Shown: positions 47,034 through 55,515 of the stretch, piece after piece
How the letters are laid out: the number at the start of each line of letters is the position of its first letter
Numbering within the stretch: the first letter of the stretch is position 1
NCBI RefSeq assembly: GCF_000498395.2
Contig: NZ_CP010979.1
Location: 2,170,001-2,234,000, forward strand
DNA: 64,000 nt
Source of the DNA: Pseudomonas putida S13.1.2
Lineage (GTDB): Bacteria; Pseudomonadota; Gammaproteobacteria; Pseudomonadales; Pseudomonadaceae
Reading direction: 5' to 3'
The notes under the pieces: generated by a model
Seen by the model: the letters and a program-made list of their open reading frames with translations, nothing else
Databases searched by the model: none
What the model was told of the DNA's origin: nothing
Program-made: the position numbers and the translations under genes

Positions 47034-48377
47034 ATGGGCACCCTGCACCTGCACTGCTCCACCCTGTTCGATGGCACCGGCCTGCACACCCGCCAGCAAC
47101 AGACGCTGATCATCGAGGGCGGCATGATCCGTCACGTCGGCGCCACAGCCGAAGCGCCCCGGCCGAGGCCTGGCGACCGTGAAGTTCATGGCCAGTTCGT
47201 CATGCCCGGGCTGGTGGACGTACACACCCACCTGGCCTTCGGCAACGCCCAGAGCGAGGAAGACATCGACATCTGGACCAGCGACGAATTTCGAGCCCTG
47301 CGCGGGCTGTTTTTCGCCCAGCACGTATTGGCTGCCGGCGTAACCTCGATGGTCTGCCCCGGTGACAGTGGCCAGCTCAGCATCGCCGTGCGCAACACGG
47401 TCAACGCAGGGCTGTTCGAAGGCCCGCGCATTGCCGCCAGCAGCCGCGTGATCACCAATCGGCAGAGTCTCAACGACTGGTTCCCCAGCCGGGTCGGCGC
47501 ACCGGAATATTTCACCGCCGCCCTGGTCACCAGCCGTACCGAAGCCATCGCGCAGATCCGCAAGCAGGCCAAGGACGGCGTAGACTTGATCAAGATCGCC
47601 ATGGACGGAACCCACCGCCGCCCAAATGGTGAGATCATCGCTGCCTTCACTGCCGATGAAACCCGTGAGATGGTGGATGAGGCCCATCGGCTCGGCTGCC
47701 GCGTGGCCACCCACGCCTACGGCCGTGAGGCAGTGATGTACGCTGCCAAGGCGGGCGTCGACCTGGTGTTCCACGCGTTCTATATGGACGACGCCTGCAT
47801 CGAGGCGTTACTCGAAGCCGGTAGCGTGCTCGCGCCAACCATGACCTTTCCGCAAAACACCGTGGACTTCTGCCAGCCCCACGATCCAGCGATCAGCACC
47901 GGCTACGCCGGCTACTGCGCGCGTACCCTGGAGCTGGGCACGCCGGTACTCAAGCGCGCCAAGGCTGCGGGCGTCCCATTCGCCTGCGGCAGCGATAGCG
48001 GCTTTGCCGTCACGCCCTACGGCGAGTGGCATGCCCGCGAGCTGGAGCTGCTGGTGCGCCGCCTGGACTTCACACCGGCCGAAGCGCTGTTCGCCGCGAC
48101 CAATGTCGGCGCCCGCCTGATGCCCCGCGGCGAGGGCCTCGGCACCCTGGAACCGGGCAAGCAGGCCGACCTGCTGATACTCGACGGCTCACCCCTGGAC
48201 GACATCCGCATCCTCCAGGACCGCAACCGCCTGCAGGCCGTGTACAAGGCCGGCGAGCCGGTACGCCTGCAACGCACCGCGTACAACCCGAAACTGGTGT
48301 CAGACTTCAACTCGCTGAAATGGACCGACCTCTATACCCGCGACCGTGTGGCCGAGCTTGGTACATGGACCCTTTGA
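47034..48377 (+). CDS. Metal-dependent amidohydrolase
   Basis: A 447-residue amidohydrolase-superfamily enzyme: HTHLAFG (HxH) after strand 1, IKIAMDG with a candidate carboxylated Lys, THAYG and VFHAFYMDD histidines, and the catalytic Asp in GSDSGF, framed by the typical beta-sandwich ends (VMPGLVDVH; LEPGKQADLLIL). Similar to imidazolonepropionase/prolidase-like members. Strong AGGAG site at 47020-47024. Probably hydrolyses an amide or lactam intermediate. Confidence 0.9.
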   Translation: MGTLHLHCSTLFDGTGLHTRQQQTLIIEGGMIRHVGATAEAPRPRPGDREVHGQFVMPGLVDVHTHLAFGNAQSEEDIDIWTSDEFRALRGLFFAQHVLAAGVTSMVCPGDSGQLSIAVRNTVNAGLFEGPRIAASSRVITNRQSLNDWFPSRVGAPEYFTAALVTSRTEAIAQIRKQAKDGVDLIKIAMDGTHRRPNGEIIAAFTADETREMVDEAHRLGCRVATHAYGREAVMYAAKAGVDLVFHAFYMDDACIEALLEAGSVLAPTMTFPQNTVDFCQPHDPAISTGYAGYCARTLELGTPVLKRAKAAGVPFACGSDSGFAVTPYGEWHARELELLVRRLDFTPAEALFAATNVGARLMPRGEGLGTLEPGKQADLLILDGSPLDDIRILQDRNRLQAVYKAGEPVRLQRTAYNPKLVSDFNSLKWTDLYTRDRVAELGTWTL

Positions 48378-48379
48378 AC

Positions 48380-48823
48380 ATGAAGACGCTAGACTTCGAA
48401 CTGGCCACGCAACTGGCCGCCACCACTTTGCGCCACGCCCGGGCCCTGGGCGTGCGGCCGCTGGCAGCCGCGGTGCTCGACGGTGCGGGTCACCCACTGG
48501 CGGTACTGCGCGACGAACACGCCAGTTTCCTGCGCCCGCAGATCGCCACCGGCAAGGCACGCGGCTGCCTGGGCTTGGGCGTCGGCGGCCGTGAACTGGC
48601 GCGTCGTGCGCAGGCCATGCCGGCATTCTTCGATGCCATCAACAGCCTCACCGACGGCGAGGTTATCCCGGTGGCGGGCGGCATCCTCCTGCGCAACATC
48701 GATGGCCACCTGCTGGGCGCCATCGGTGTCAGCGGCGACACTTCGGACAATGACGAGCGCTGCGCGCTGCTGGCCATCGAAGCGCTCGGGCTGATTGCCG
48801 ACACTGGCGAGGTTCAGGCTTGA
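48380..48823 (+). CDS. GlcG/HbpS-family protein
   Basis: A 147-residue protein with the GlcG/HbpS (DUF336) pattern: AVLDGAGHPLAVLRDE, then PVAGGILLRNIDGHLLGAIG and VSGDTSDNDE. Members bind haem or corrinoids or occur as accessory proteins in catabolic operons; the enzymatic role is unclear. ATG 48380 lies two bases after the amidohydrolase stop; ATG 48365 is an in-frame alternative. Confidence 0.88.
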   Translation: MKTLDFELATQLAATTLRHARALGVRPLAAAVLDGAGHPLAVLRDEHASFLRPQIATGKARGCLGLGVGGRELARRAQAMPAFFDAINSLTDGEVIPVAGGILLRNIDGHLLGAIGVSGDTSDNDERCALLAIEALGLIADTGEVQA

Positions 48824-48846
48824 ACGCAAAGGGCCAAGCCCATAGG

Positions 48847-49734
48847 TCAAACGTCAAGAACCCCACGGTGCAAGGCGCTCAGCACGCGCGCGGCGTCTGC
48901 GCCTCGCTCGTCCAGCAGGCATAGCGGGATTGCGCTCAAGGCTGGCTGCGAATCGGCCAGCCCCTCGCCAATCAAGGCCAGCGGGCACACAATGTCCATC
49001 TGCAACGACCGTAAGCGCTTGGCCAACGTGGGGCTCACCGGCGCCTGAACTTTGATCACCAGTGCCGCAGGCTGCATGGCCGCACACACGATGGGGAGCT
49101 CTTCCAGCGGTTGCCCGCAACCGAGCACTTCGATGCGCTGTTGCTCGCTGCTCAACAGTAGCCCGGCGCACAACACACTGAGTTCGGCTTGCCCATCGGT
49201 ACCTACTAGCAAAACCTGCGGCGCATCCACCTGGTTCATCTGCAAACGCAGCAGCAAGCGGGCGCGCAAGAACGTGTCGAGAAACAACCATTGGCTACGC
49301 TGGCCAGGCGCGGAGGCTGAAGCCAGCTCATGCCAAACCGGCATCAGCACTTCACGCAGCACGGTGGCCTTGGGCAAGAGTGTGAACAATTGACCATGGA
49401 TCCCCTCCAGTGCCGGCCCGTCGAATGCCTTGGTTGCGCGCACCACGGCGGCGCGCCAATCGTCAAAGGCCGAATGCTGCTGCACAGACGCCTCAGGCTG
49501 GCCTGCGAGCAGATCGCCGACCTTGCTGATGGGCAGGCCGTTGGCCGTCCAGCGCAAGATGTCGCGTATGCGCTGGACATCCCGGGCCGTGTACAGGCGA
49601 TGGCCGCCCTCGGTGCGCTGCGGGCGTATCAACCCATGGCGGCGCTCCCAGGCACGCAAGGTCACCGGATTGATGCCGGTCAGGCTGACCACATCGCGCA
49701 TCGGTAGCAAATCAGGTGGGGTGGCGTCTGTCAT
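48847..49734 (-). CDS. MerR-family regulator, class II LitR-like
   Basis: A 295-residue protein with a MerR HTH (MRDVVSLTGINPVTLRAWER, RHGLIRPQR) and a C-terminal region shaped like the helical plus Rossmann cobalamin-binding module of CarH/LitR. The B12 signature (E/DxHxxG) is not present; the corresponding segment reads VGTDGQAEL. This matches class II LitR proteins of P. putida, which do not bind B12 and rely on a short LOV partner. It is divergent from the LOV gene. Confidence 0.85.
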   Translation of the reverse strand: MTDATPPDLLPMRDVVSLTGINPVTLRAWERRHGLIRPQRTEGGHRLYTARDVQRIRDILRWTANGLPISKVGDLLAGQPEASVQQHSAFDDWRAAVVRATKAFDGPALEGIHGQLFTLLPKATVLREVLMPVWHELASASAPGQRSQWLFLDTFLRARLLLRLQMNQVDAPQVLLVGTDGQAELSVLCAGLLLSSEQQRIEVLGCGQPLEELPIVCAAMQPAALVIKVQAPVSPTLAKRLRSLQMDIVCPLALIGEGLADSQPALSAIPLCLLDERGADAARVLSALHRGVLDV

Positions 49735-49888
49735 AACGAGGGGTCATCCGGGTAATGGCTCATTCTAAACCCAGATGCACCTTCTGCGGTGAGCCTGCTT
49801 GGTTCATCATGCAACAAACGGCGCCGAAGCCTTCTGCACAGAAGCTACGCTGCGCATATCGCATACGAAACGCCTGTAGGTGGGCCCC

Positions 49889-50323
49889 ATGATCAACGCA
49901 AAACTTCTGCAACTGATGGTCGAGCATTCCAACGATGGCATCGTCGTCGCCGAGCAGGAAGGCAATGACAGCATCCTTATCTACGTCAACCCCGCCTTCG
50001 AACGCCTCACCGGCTATAGCGCCGACGATATCCTCTACCAGGACTGCCGTTTTCTTCAGGGCGAGGATCATGACCAGGCGGGCCTGGCAACCATCCGCGA
50101 GGCGATCCGCGAAGGCCGCCCCTGCCGCCAGGTGCTGCGCAACTACCGCAAGGACGGGAGCCTGTTCTGGAATGAGCTGTCCATCACGCCTGTTTTCAAC
50201 GAAGCGGACCAACTGACGTACTACATTGGCATCCAGCGCGATGTCACCGCGCAGATATTCGCCGAAGAAAAGGTACGCGAGCTGGAGGCTGAAGTGGCTG
50301 AACTGCGCCGGCAACCAGGCTAG
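49889..50323 (+). CDS. Short LOV-domain blue-light photoreceptor (PpSB-LOV-like)
   Basis: A 144-residue protein made of one LOV domain plus short helical ends. The photoactive cysteine is in QDCRFLQGED; other FMN-contact stretches are visible (NPAFERLTGYS; LRNYRKDGSLFWNELSITPV; YYIGIQRDVT). It is very close to the short LOV proteins of P. putida. The C-terminal helix (FAEEKVRELEAEVAELRR) would form the dimer coiled coil. ATG 49889 is preferred. No output domain, so it likely signals through the adjacent MerR protein. Confidence 0.93.
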   Translation: MINAKLLQLMVEHSNDGIVVAEQEGNDSILIYVNPAFERLTGYSADDILYQDCRFLQGEDHDQAGLATIREAIREGRPCRQVLRNYRKDGSLFWNELSITPVFNEADQLTYYIGIQRDVTAQIFAEEKVRELEAEVAELRRQPG

Positions 50324-50343
50324 GCCAAGGGCTGACAAAAAAC

Positions 50344-50369
50344 CTGTACAAGCCCCCTGGCTTGTATAG
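50344..50369. promoter_or_regulatory. LitR-type box 1 (TGTACA-N12-TGTATA)
   Basis: CTGTACAAG and CTTGTATAG form an inverted repeat with one mismatch: TGTACA at 50345-50350 and TGTATA at 50363-50368, 12 bases apart. It lies about 70-95 bases upstream of the SnoaL gene start. Confidence 0.7.
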
Positions 50370-50393
50370 ATTAATGCTTAGGTTTCAGCTATA

Positions 50394-50421
50394 CCTGTAC
50401 AACAAATCACTTTTGTACAGG
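50394..50421. promoter_or_regulatory. LitR-type box 2 (TGTACA-N12-TGTACA)
   Basis: CCTGTACAA (50394-50402) and TTGTACAGG (50413-50421) are perfect reverse complements; the TGTACA cores are 12 bases apart. The site ends 17 bases before ATG 50439, where a repressor would block transcription or clearance. Confidence 0.75.
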
Positions 50422-50438
50422 ATGGCCTGGAGCCCAGC

Positions 50439-50861
50439 ATGTCAGCATACCTACAGCAATTCGCCGAGCGCTTCGCCAGCCTCGATGGGGCGCACCTCGA
50501 CACGCTGGAAAAACTGTACAGCGAAGATGTTACCTTTCGCGACCCTTTGCATCACATACAGGGGCTGCAGGCCCTGCGAGCCTATTTCGAGCAGTTGTAC
50601 GCCAACGCCAGTGATATTCGCTATGCCATCACCAGCGCCGACGAGGTAAGGCCTGGGCAGGGCTACCTGCGCTGGACACTGCAGTTTTGCCACCCCCGCC
50701 TGGCCCGCGGTCGGCCGATCACCTTGCAAGGGTGTAGTTGCTTGCATTGGCGCGAACGCGTGCATTTTCACCAGGACTATTTCGACGCCGGCGCCCTGCT
50801 TTATGAACACCTCCCCGTCATGGGCGGGGCGATACGCTGGCTCAAAGGCAGGCTGGCATGA
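50439..50861 (+). CDS. SnoaL/NTF2-like protein
   Basis: A 140-residue protein with the NTF2-like pattern (FASLDGAHLDTLEKLYSEDV, TFRDPLHHIQGLQALRAYF). Such folds serve as small enzymes or binding proteins. GGAG precedes the ATG. First gene of the light-controlled operon; the stop overlaps the next start by ATGA. Specific function unknown. Confidence 0.85.
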   Translation: MSAYLQQFAERFASLDGAHLDTLEKLYSEDVTFRDPLHHIQGLQALRAYFEQLYANASDIRYAITSADEVRPGQGYLRWTLQFCHPRLARGRPITLQGCSCLHWRERVHFHQDYFDAGALLYEHLPVMGGAIRWLKGRLA

Positions 50862-51610
50862 GCCGCTGCTGGCTGACCGGCGCCAGTAGCGGTATCGGTG
50901 CCGCACTCGCACACATCCTTTTGGAGCAAGGCCATCAGGTTGCCTTGGGCGGGCGCCATGCCGATCGCCTTGCCCCTCTGGCCGAAAAATTTCCCGGGCA
51001 GGCATTGCTGGCCGTTGGCGATCTTGACAACCCGCAGCAGGTCGCCGGGATCGCCGCACAGATCGAGCAGGCCTGGGGCGGGCTGGACATGGCCATTCTC
51101 AATGCCGGCACCTGCGAATATCTGGAGCCGGGGCATTTCGACCCCGCGTTGGTCGAACGTGTAATGCGCACAAACCTGCTGGGCGTCAGCTACTGCCTGG
51201 CGGCGGCACTGCCCCTGCTTCGCACCGGCCAGCGCCCCCACCTGGTGGTTATGGGCAGTTCGGTGACCTGGCTGGCCCTGCCCCGCGCCGGCGCCTATGG
51301 CGCGTCCAAGGCTGCGGTGCGCTACCTGGTGGAGTCACAGCGAATCGACCTGGCTCGGGAGGGGATCGCGGTCACCCTGGTCAGCCCTGGCTTCGTCGAC
51401 ACGCCTCTGACACGTCGCAACGATTTCCCCATGCCGCAGCTGTGGACTGCGCAGCGCGCCGCCCGGCATATCGCCACGCGCCTGCCCCGGCGCCCACTGG
51501 AAATCAATTTCCCCGGGCTTTTCACCCTGGTGTTGCGCCTCTTGGGGGCGCTACCCGCGCGCCTGCGTCTGGCACTCGGCCAACGCCTCGCCCGCCATGA
51601 ACAGGAATGA
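50858..51610 (+). CDS. Short-chain dehydrogenase/reductase
   Basis: A 250-residue classical SDR: TGASSGIGAAL nucleotide loop, NAGT, Ser in MGSSVTW and the active-site YGASK. The C-terminal extension (~200-250) is hydrophobic and may associate with the membrane. It sits between SnoaL and the FAD oxidoreductase, suggesting lipid or pigment modification. Confidence 0.9.
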   Translation: MSRCWLTGASSGIGAALAHILLEQGHQVALGGRHADRLAPLAEKFPGQALLAVGDLDNPQQVAGIAAQIEQAWGGLDMAILNAGTCEYLEPGHFDPALVERVMRTNLLGVSYCLAAALPLLRTGQRPHLVVMGSSVTWLALPRAGAYGASKAAVRYLVESQRIDLAREGIAVTLVSPGFVDTPLTRRNDFPMPQLWTAQRAARHIATRLPRRPLEINFPGLFTLVLRLLGALPARLRLALGQRLARHEQE

Positions 51611-51616
51611 TGATCC

Positions 51617-52864
51617 ATGCGTATCGCAATCATCGGCAGTGGCATCGCGGGGTTGACCTGTGCCCACCTGCTGTCACGCAAGCACGACGTAACGGTTTTC
51701 GAAGCCGAGCAGTGGATCGGGGGCCACACGCATACCCTCGATGTGGTCTGGAAGGGCCAGCGCCATGCAATCGATACCGGCTTCATCGTTTTCAACGACT
51801 GGACCTACCCCCACTTCATCCGGTTGCTCGACCAGCTCAAGGTCACTTCGCAGCCGACCGAGATGAGTTTTTCGGTGCATGACCCGGTCACTGGCCTGGA
51901 GTACAACGGCCACGACCTGAACACACTGTTTGCCCAACGCCGCAACCTGGTGTCCCCGGGTTTCTGGGGCATGATACGGGATATTCTGCGGTTCAACCGC
52001 CAGGCACTGGCCGACCTGGACAACCAGCGTATCGACGCCGACACCACCCTGGGCGCCTACCTTCAGGCACAGCGCTATGGGCAGCGCTTCATCGACCACT
52101 ACATCGTGCCGATGGGGTCGGCGATCTGGTCGATGTCCCGCGCCGACATGCTTCACTTCCCCCTTGAGTTCTTCGTGCGTTTCTGTCGCAACCACGGCTT
52201 GCTGTCGGTCAACCAACGCCCACAGTGGCGGGTGATCAAAGGCGGCTCGCGCAGCTATGTCGCGCCGCTGTGCCGACCGTTCGCTGATCGCATCCGCCTC
52301 AATTGCAGGGTTCACCGGGTCAGCCGCGACGAAGGTGGCGTGACCCTCGTGAGCGCGGCCGGCACCGAACGCTTCGACAATGTGGTGTTCGCCTGCCACA
52401 GCGACCAGGCGCTGGCACTGCTGGAAACCCCCAGCACACTGGAACGCGCCGTGCTCAGCGCCATCGGCTACGCAAGCAACGACGTGGTGCTGCACACCGA
52501 TACCCGTCTGCTACCACGCCGCAAGAGCGCCTGGGCAAGCTGGAACTACCGCCTGGGCGGCCCAGAGCAGGCTCCCGCCGCGCTGACCTACAACATGAAC
52601 ATTCTGCAAGGTATTCAGGCACCGACAACCTTCTGCGTGAGCCTCAACCAGACCGCACTGATAGACCCAGCGCAAGTGATCGCCCGCTTCCAGTATGCCC
52701 ATCCGCAGTACAGCATTGCGGCGTCCGCCGCCCAGGCGTGCCAGGCACAACTGCAGGGCCTGCAGCACAGTTACTTCTGCGGCGCCTACTGGGGCAACGG
52801 CTTTCATGAGGACGGGGTGGTCAGCGCGCTGAAAGTGGCTGCGCACTTCGGGGAGCAACTGTGA
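51617..52864 (+). CDS. FAD/NAD(P)-binding amine-oxidase-like oxidoreductase
   Basis: A 415-residue flavoprotein with N-terminal IGSGIAGLTCAHLLS and the phytoene-desaturase/amine-oxidase-like GGHTHTLD segment. It is of the type consistently found with DUF1365 and CFA-synthase-like genes. Probably oxidises a fatty-acyl or isoprenoid chain. The stop overlaps the DUF1365 start by four bases (GTGA). Confidence 0.9.
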   Translation: MRIAIIGSGIAGLTCAHLLSRKHDVTVFEAEQWIGGHTHTLDVVWKGQRHAIDTGFIVFNDWTYPHFIRLLDQLKVTSQPTEMSFSVHDPVTGLEYNGHDLNTLFAQRRNLVSPGFWGMIRDILRFNRQALADLDNQRIDADTTLGAYLQAQRYGQRFIDHYIVPMGSAIWSMSRADMLHFPLEFFVRFCRNHGLLSVNQRPQWRVIKGGSRSYVAPLCRPFADRIRLNCRVHRVSRDEGGVTLVSAAGTERFDNVVFACHSDQALALLETPSTLERAVLSAIGYASNDVVLHTDTRLLPRRKSAWASWNYRLGGPEQAPAALTYNMNILQGIQAPTTFCVSLNQTALIDPAQVIARFQYAHPQYSIAASAAQACQAQLQGLQHSYFCGAYWGNGFHEDGVVSALKVAAHFGEQL

Positions 52865-53670
52865 ACAGCAGCCTTTGCCTGGGCTGGATCAGCCACCGAC
52901 GGCTGACGCCGCGGCTGCATGCTTTCCGCTACCGGATCGGCATGTTCTACCTGGACCTGGACGAACAAGCCTGGCTGATGGGCCTGTCACGCTGGCTGGG
53001 GCGTTGGCGCCTGGCACCGCTGTGCTGGCGCGAAACCGACTACCTGCCAGCGCAGACCCGCCACGGCGAAACCCTGGCCCAGGCCGCACGCTTGCTGGTC
53101 GGGCAAGCCACGGGGCATATGCCCGAAGGCCCGGTACAGCTGCTCACGCAACTGCGTTGCTGGGGGCTGTCGTTCAACCCGGTGAGCTTCTATTTCTGCC
53201 ATGACCGCGACGGCGGCCTGAAGGCGATCCTGATGGAGGTGCGCAACACCCCCTGGCGCGAACGCTTTCATTACGTGCTACCGGTGCAAGACAACCTTGC
53301 CAAGCCCTTCTCGGTGGCCAAAGCCTTCCACGTTTCACCCTTCATGCCACTGGACATGGACTATCACCTGCGCTTTTCCCTGAGCGCGGACCATGTACGC
53401 ATCCACATGCAGAACTGGCAAGACGGCCGCAAGGTGTTCGAGGCCGACCTCGCCCTGCACCGTCAGCCACTGGATGGCATCGGGCTGCGTCGGTATGTCA
53501 TGACCTTCCCATGGATGAGCCTGCGCACTGTCTCGGCCATCTATTGGCAAGCGCTACGCCTGTTGATCAAACGCACCCCCGTGCATGACCACACCACCAG
53601 CCAAAATGACCTGGCGCTCGGCCAACCTTGCGAGGACCCTGATGATGTCGAATCCCACCCTGAGCGTTAG
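52861..53670 (+). CDS. DUF1365 protein
   Basis: A 269-residue protein with the DUF1365 course: SHRRLTPRLHAFRYRIGMFY near the start, NPVSFYFCHDRDG and EVRNTPWRERFHYVLP in the middle, and a late YMTFPWMSLRT-like segment. Function is not established, but it always accompanies FAD oxidoreductase and CFA-type methylase genes. GTG start overlaps the previous stop; the end overlaps the next gene by 29 bases. Confidence 0.88.
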   Translation: MNSSLCLGWISHRRLTPRLHAFRYRIGMFYLDLDEQAWLMGLSRWLGRWRLAPLCWRETDYLPAQTRHGETLAQAARLLVGQATGHMPEGPVQLLTQLRCWGLSFNPVSFYFCHDRDGGLKAILMEVRNTPWRERFHYVLPVQDNLAKPFSVAKAFHVSPFMPLDMDYHLRFSLSADHVRIHMQNWQDGRKVFEADLALHRQPLDGIGLRRYVMTFPWMSLRTVSAIYWQALRLLIKRTPVHDHTTSQNDLALGQPCEDPDDVESHPER

Positions 53671-54907
53671 CAAGTTCGCAGGCCTTGCGCCATTGATCGG
53701 CGGGCTGGCACGAAGCGCCGTACTTGCCCAGCTGGGCAAGCTGCGCCACGGCCACCTTCGCCTGCTCTGCCACGGGCAGCAGTGGAGTTTCGGTGATGCC
53801 GAGAGCCTGTTGCAGGCCGAGGTGGAGGTCCTCGATGACGCCGCCTGGAGCCTGATCGCCGGGAATGGTTCGATCGGGGCTGGCGAAGCCTACATCCACG
53901 GCTATTGGCGAAGCCCCGACCTGGCGCGGGTGACGCGCCTGTTCGTCGCCAACCTTGAAGTGCTGGACGCGCTCGAGGGTGGCCTGGCCCGCTTCGGCCG
54001 CCCTGCCCTGCGGTTGCTGCACCGGCTCAACCGCAACAACAAGCGCGGTGCCCGGCGCAACATTCTGGCGCACTACGACCTGGGCAATGCCCTGTTCGAG
54101 CGGCTGCTGGACCCCACCATGATGTATTCGGCCGCCCAATTCGAGCACCCTGGGCAAACACTGGAGCAAGCCCAGTTGCACAAGCTGGAGCGCATCTGCC
54201 AGAAGCTTGAACTGCGCCCTGACGATCACCTGCTGGAAATTGGCAGCGGCTGGGGCAGCCTGGCGATCCACGCAGCCACCCGATACGGCTGCAGGGTCAC
54301 CACCACGACGCTCTCCGAGGCGCAGTACAGCCATACCCTGGCGCGCGTTCAGGCCCTGGGGCTGGAGCAGCGCGTGAAGGTGCTGCGCGAAGACTACCGC
54401 GACCTTCAAGGCACCTTCGACAAACTCGTGTCGATAGAGATGATCGAGGCTGTCGGCCACCGCTACCTGCCCGTGTATTTCCGCCAGTGTGCCTCGCTGC
54501 TCAAGCCAGAGGGCCTGATGCTGTTGCAGGCGATCACCATCCGCGACCAGCGCTACGCCCAGGCGCGGCGCTCGGTCGACTTCATCCAGCGCTATATTTT
54601 CCCCGGTGGCGCCCTGCCCTCGCTGAGCGTGTTGCTTGACACCGCCAGCCGACACACCACACTCAACCTTGTGCACATGGAGGATTTCGGCCAGGACTAT
54701 GCCCACACGTTGCGGCATTGGCGTGAAAACCTGCGTCAGGCGCGCACAGCACTGGCGGACCTGGGCTACGACGAGATGTTCCAGCGCCTGTGGGAGTTCT
54801 ACCTGTGTTACTGCCAGGGCGGTTTTGAGGAGCGCACCATCGGCGTTGCGCACCTGCTGTGGGCAGCGCCACTGGCACGGCGCGCCCCCTTGCCTGACGG
54901 TGCCTGA
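53642..54907 (+). CDS. Cyclopropane-fatty-acid-synthase-like methyltransferase
   Basis: A 421-residue SAM-dependent methyltransferase of the CFA/mycolic acid family: YDLGNALFERLLDPTMMYS, SAM loop LEIGSGWGS, EMIEAVGHRY. It modifies unsaturated phospholipid acyl chains. In this light-inducible context it may act in methylated or furan-type fatty-acid formation rather than ordinary cyclopropanation (inference). ATG 53642 or 53645, preceded by GAGGA, inside the end of DUF1365. Confidence 0.9.
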   Translation: MMSNPTLSVSKFAGLAPLIGGLARSAVLAQLGKLRHGHLRLLCHGQQWSFGDAESLLQAEVEVLDDAAWSLIAGNGSIGAGEAYIHGYWRSPDLARVTRLFVANLEVLDALEGGLARFGRPALRLLHRLNRNNKRGARRNILAHYDLGNALFERLLDPTMMYSAAQFEHPGQTLEQAQLHKLERICQKLELRPDDHLLEIGSGWGSLAIHAATRYGCRVTTTTLSEAQYSHTLARVQALGLEQRVKVLREDYRDLQGTFDKLVSIEMIEAVGHRYLPVYFRQCASLLKPEGLMLLQAITIRDQRYAQARRSVDFIQRYIFPGGALPSLSVLLDTASRHTTLNLVHMEDFGQDYAHTLRHWRENLRQARTALADLGYDEMFQRLWEFYLCYCQGGFEERTIGVAHLLWAAPLARRAPLPDGA

Positions 54908-55395
54908 TGCCCGGGCGCTGGCTGGTCGCCAATGCCGTCTGGTTACAGGCTGGCTGGTGGATCTGCGTGCTGGGCGCCGAACGCCCCTGGCTATTGCTGC
55001 TGGTGATCGCGGGTGTGGCGGTGCACTTGCGCCTGTGCCCGGACGTCACTGCCGAATTCAGGGCGCTGTTGCGCGTCACCTTGGCCGGGTGTGTGCTCGA
55101 CAGCGTGCTGGGGGCAATGGGCGTGTTCGGTTTCGACGCTTGGCCGCTGCCACTATGGCTGGCGCTGCTGTGGCTAGTGCTGGCCAGCGGCATGCGCCAC
55201 AGCCTGGCATGGGCTGGCAGGCACTGGCGGATCGGTGCGCTGCTGGGCGCACTCGGCGGCCCCCTGGCCTATTTAGGCGGCGCAAGGCTTGCGGATGTGG
55301 CCCTGCCGTTGGGCGCGCTGCAAACCGGCCTGCTACTGATGCCGATCTGGGCTTTGGCCCTGCCCCTGCTCGCGCGCCTCGCGGCGCGGCGCTGA
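54907..55395 (+). CDS. DUF2878 integral membrane protein
   Basis: A 162-residue protein with about five hydrophobic helices and few polar loops ([37 protein letters not shown]), fitting DUF2878. The start overlaps the CFA-like stop (TGATG). Its 3' end overlaps the convergent DUF2256 gene by 63 bases. Role unknown; probably membrane partner of the lipid-modifying enzymes. Confidence 0.82.
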   Translation: MPGRWLVANAVWLQAGWWICVLGAERPWLLLLVIAGVAVHLRLCPDVTAEFRALLRVTLAGCVLDSVLGAMGVFGFDAWPLPLWLALLWLVLASGMRHSLAWAGRHWRIGALLGALGGPLAYLGGARLADVALPLGALQTGLLLMPIWALALPLLARLAARR

Positions 55396-55515
55396 CCTGC
55401 GGCATCGGTCGGAGCAGTAGCGCACCTGCTGCCAACAGCGAGCCCAGCGCTTGCGCCAGCTGAACGGCCGGCCACACACCACGCAGACCTTGCTGGGCAA
55501 AAGGCTCTTTTTCAT
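55333..55515 (-). CDS. DUF2256 small zinc-ribbon-like protein
   Basis: A 60-residue basic protein with [18 protein letters not shown] and YCSDRCR, the DUF2256 cysteine pattern that probably binds zinc. The start overlaps the cryptochrome stop (ATGA), an association often seen for this family. The last 63 bases overlap the 3' end of the convergent DUF2878 gene. Confidence 0.8.
   Translation of the reverse strand: MKKSLLPSKVCVVCGRPFSWRKRWARCWQQVRYCSDRCRRSAPRREAREQGQGQSPDRHQ

Noticed and set aside
48826..48842. Small GGGC-CAA-GCCC hairpin between the GlcG-like and MerR genes
   Set aside because: A four-base-pair stem with a three-base loop and no U-tract is too weak to call a terminator.
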